Positions 63,919 to 64,000 of a stretch of DNA of 64,000 bases are shown here, piece after piece. A program made the translations under genes and the position numbers. The stretch comes from Chryseolinea serpens (lineage in GTDB: Bacteria > Bacteroidota > Bacteroidia > Cytophagales > Cyclobacteriaceae), in the NCBI RefSeq assembly GCF_900129725.1, contig NZ_FQWQ01000001.1, positions 1,674,001 to 1,738,000 on the forward strand, written 5' to 3'. The first letter of the stretch is position 1. Each line of letters starts with the position of its first letter. The notes below the pieces were generated by a model. That model was not told where the DNA came from and ran no database searches. It saw only the letters and a list, made by a program, of their open reading frames with translations.

Positions 63919-64000
63919 ATGATTTCCATTAACCAATCTGTCGATCGTCGAAAATTTCTCCAGTCAACGGCGCTGCTCACTTCCGGAGCATTCGGGCTAA
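63919..64000 (+). CDS. N-terminal start of a Tat-exported protein (runs off the window)
   Basis: 27 codons are visible: VDRRKFLQSTALLTSGAFG contains a twin-arginine motif and a hydrophobic stretch, so the protein is exported folded. Such starts are common in Gfo/Idh/MocA-type oxidoreductases and metal-dependent hydrolases of Bacteroidota. The family cannot be named from this part. Confidence 0.7.
   Translation, partial: MISINQSVDRRKFLQSTALLTSGAFGL

Overview
The window looks like chromosomal DNA from a Bacteroidota bacterium, most likely a soil or freshwater member of the Cytophagales; this is inferred from gene content, not from a marker gene. The evidence is two SusC/SusD outer-membrane uptake pairs, an STN-type SusC with its own ECF sigma/FecR pair, an ASPIC/UnbV repeat lipoprotein, a PorT-like barrel, promoters of the TAnnTTTG type instead of -10 boxes, and weak Shine-Dalgarno sequences. 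No rRNA, tRNA, CRISPR array, integrase, transposase or phage gene was found.

Layout. 0-2.6 kb: tail of an unknown gene and a class A penicillin-binding protein. 2.7-12 kb: iron and envelope redox genes. These are a siderophore receptor with a PepSY partner, a tight five-gene operon (outer-membrane barrel, Tat-exported Rieske lipoprotein, imelysin, di-heme oxidoreductase, orphan NarL-type regulator) and a divergent ferritin. 12-20 kb: a Nudix hydrolase, then an ECF sigma, FecR, SusC and SusD locus. 20-21.3 kb: a large palindromic element and a TPR lipoprotein. 21.6-28.9 kb: a complete histidine operon hisG-D-C-B-H-A-F-IE, preceded by a leader peptide with a run of His codons and an intrinsic terminator. 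29-36.9 kb: housekeeping and signalling genes (a flavoprotein without the redox cysteines, a histidine kinase with a C-terminal STAS-like domain, PAP2, riboflavin synthase, a membrane protein/winged-helix pair, DUF72). 37-45.7 kb: a second SusC/SusD pair with a large FG-GAP/ASPIC lipoprotein. 46-48.4 kb: cysS, yidD and a small membrane protein. 48.4-51.2 kb: an ECF sigma/membrane-protein pair bracketed by short palindromic repeats, then an OmpA-like protein. 51.2-55.5 kb: a gene-poor, locally AT-rich stretch with a barrel, unknown proteins and a shrunken efflux adaptor. 55.5-59.6 kb: an unassigned four-gene catabolic-looking operon (NAD-dependent epimerase-like, DapA-like aldolase, M20 amidohydrolase, GNAT). 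59.6-64 kb: small stress-type proteins (CsbD-like, triple BON), an ABC exporter and the start of a Tat-exported protein.

The best candidates for something new are the five-gene Rieske/imelysin/di-heme operon, the unassigned 55.5-59.6 kb operon, and a family of short palindromes (TTTGTTGGTG, short loop, CACCAACAAA) scattered through intergenic DNA. The palindromes are clustered around the sigma-factor pair, and two copies sit in a tandem 75-bp repeat. The histidine leader is the clearest regulatory device: its terminator and a competing antiterminator pairing can both be drawn directly from the sequence.
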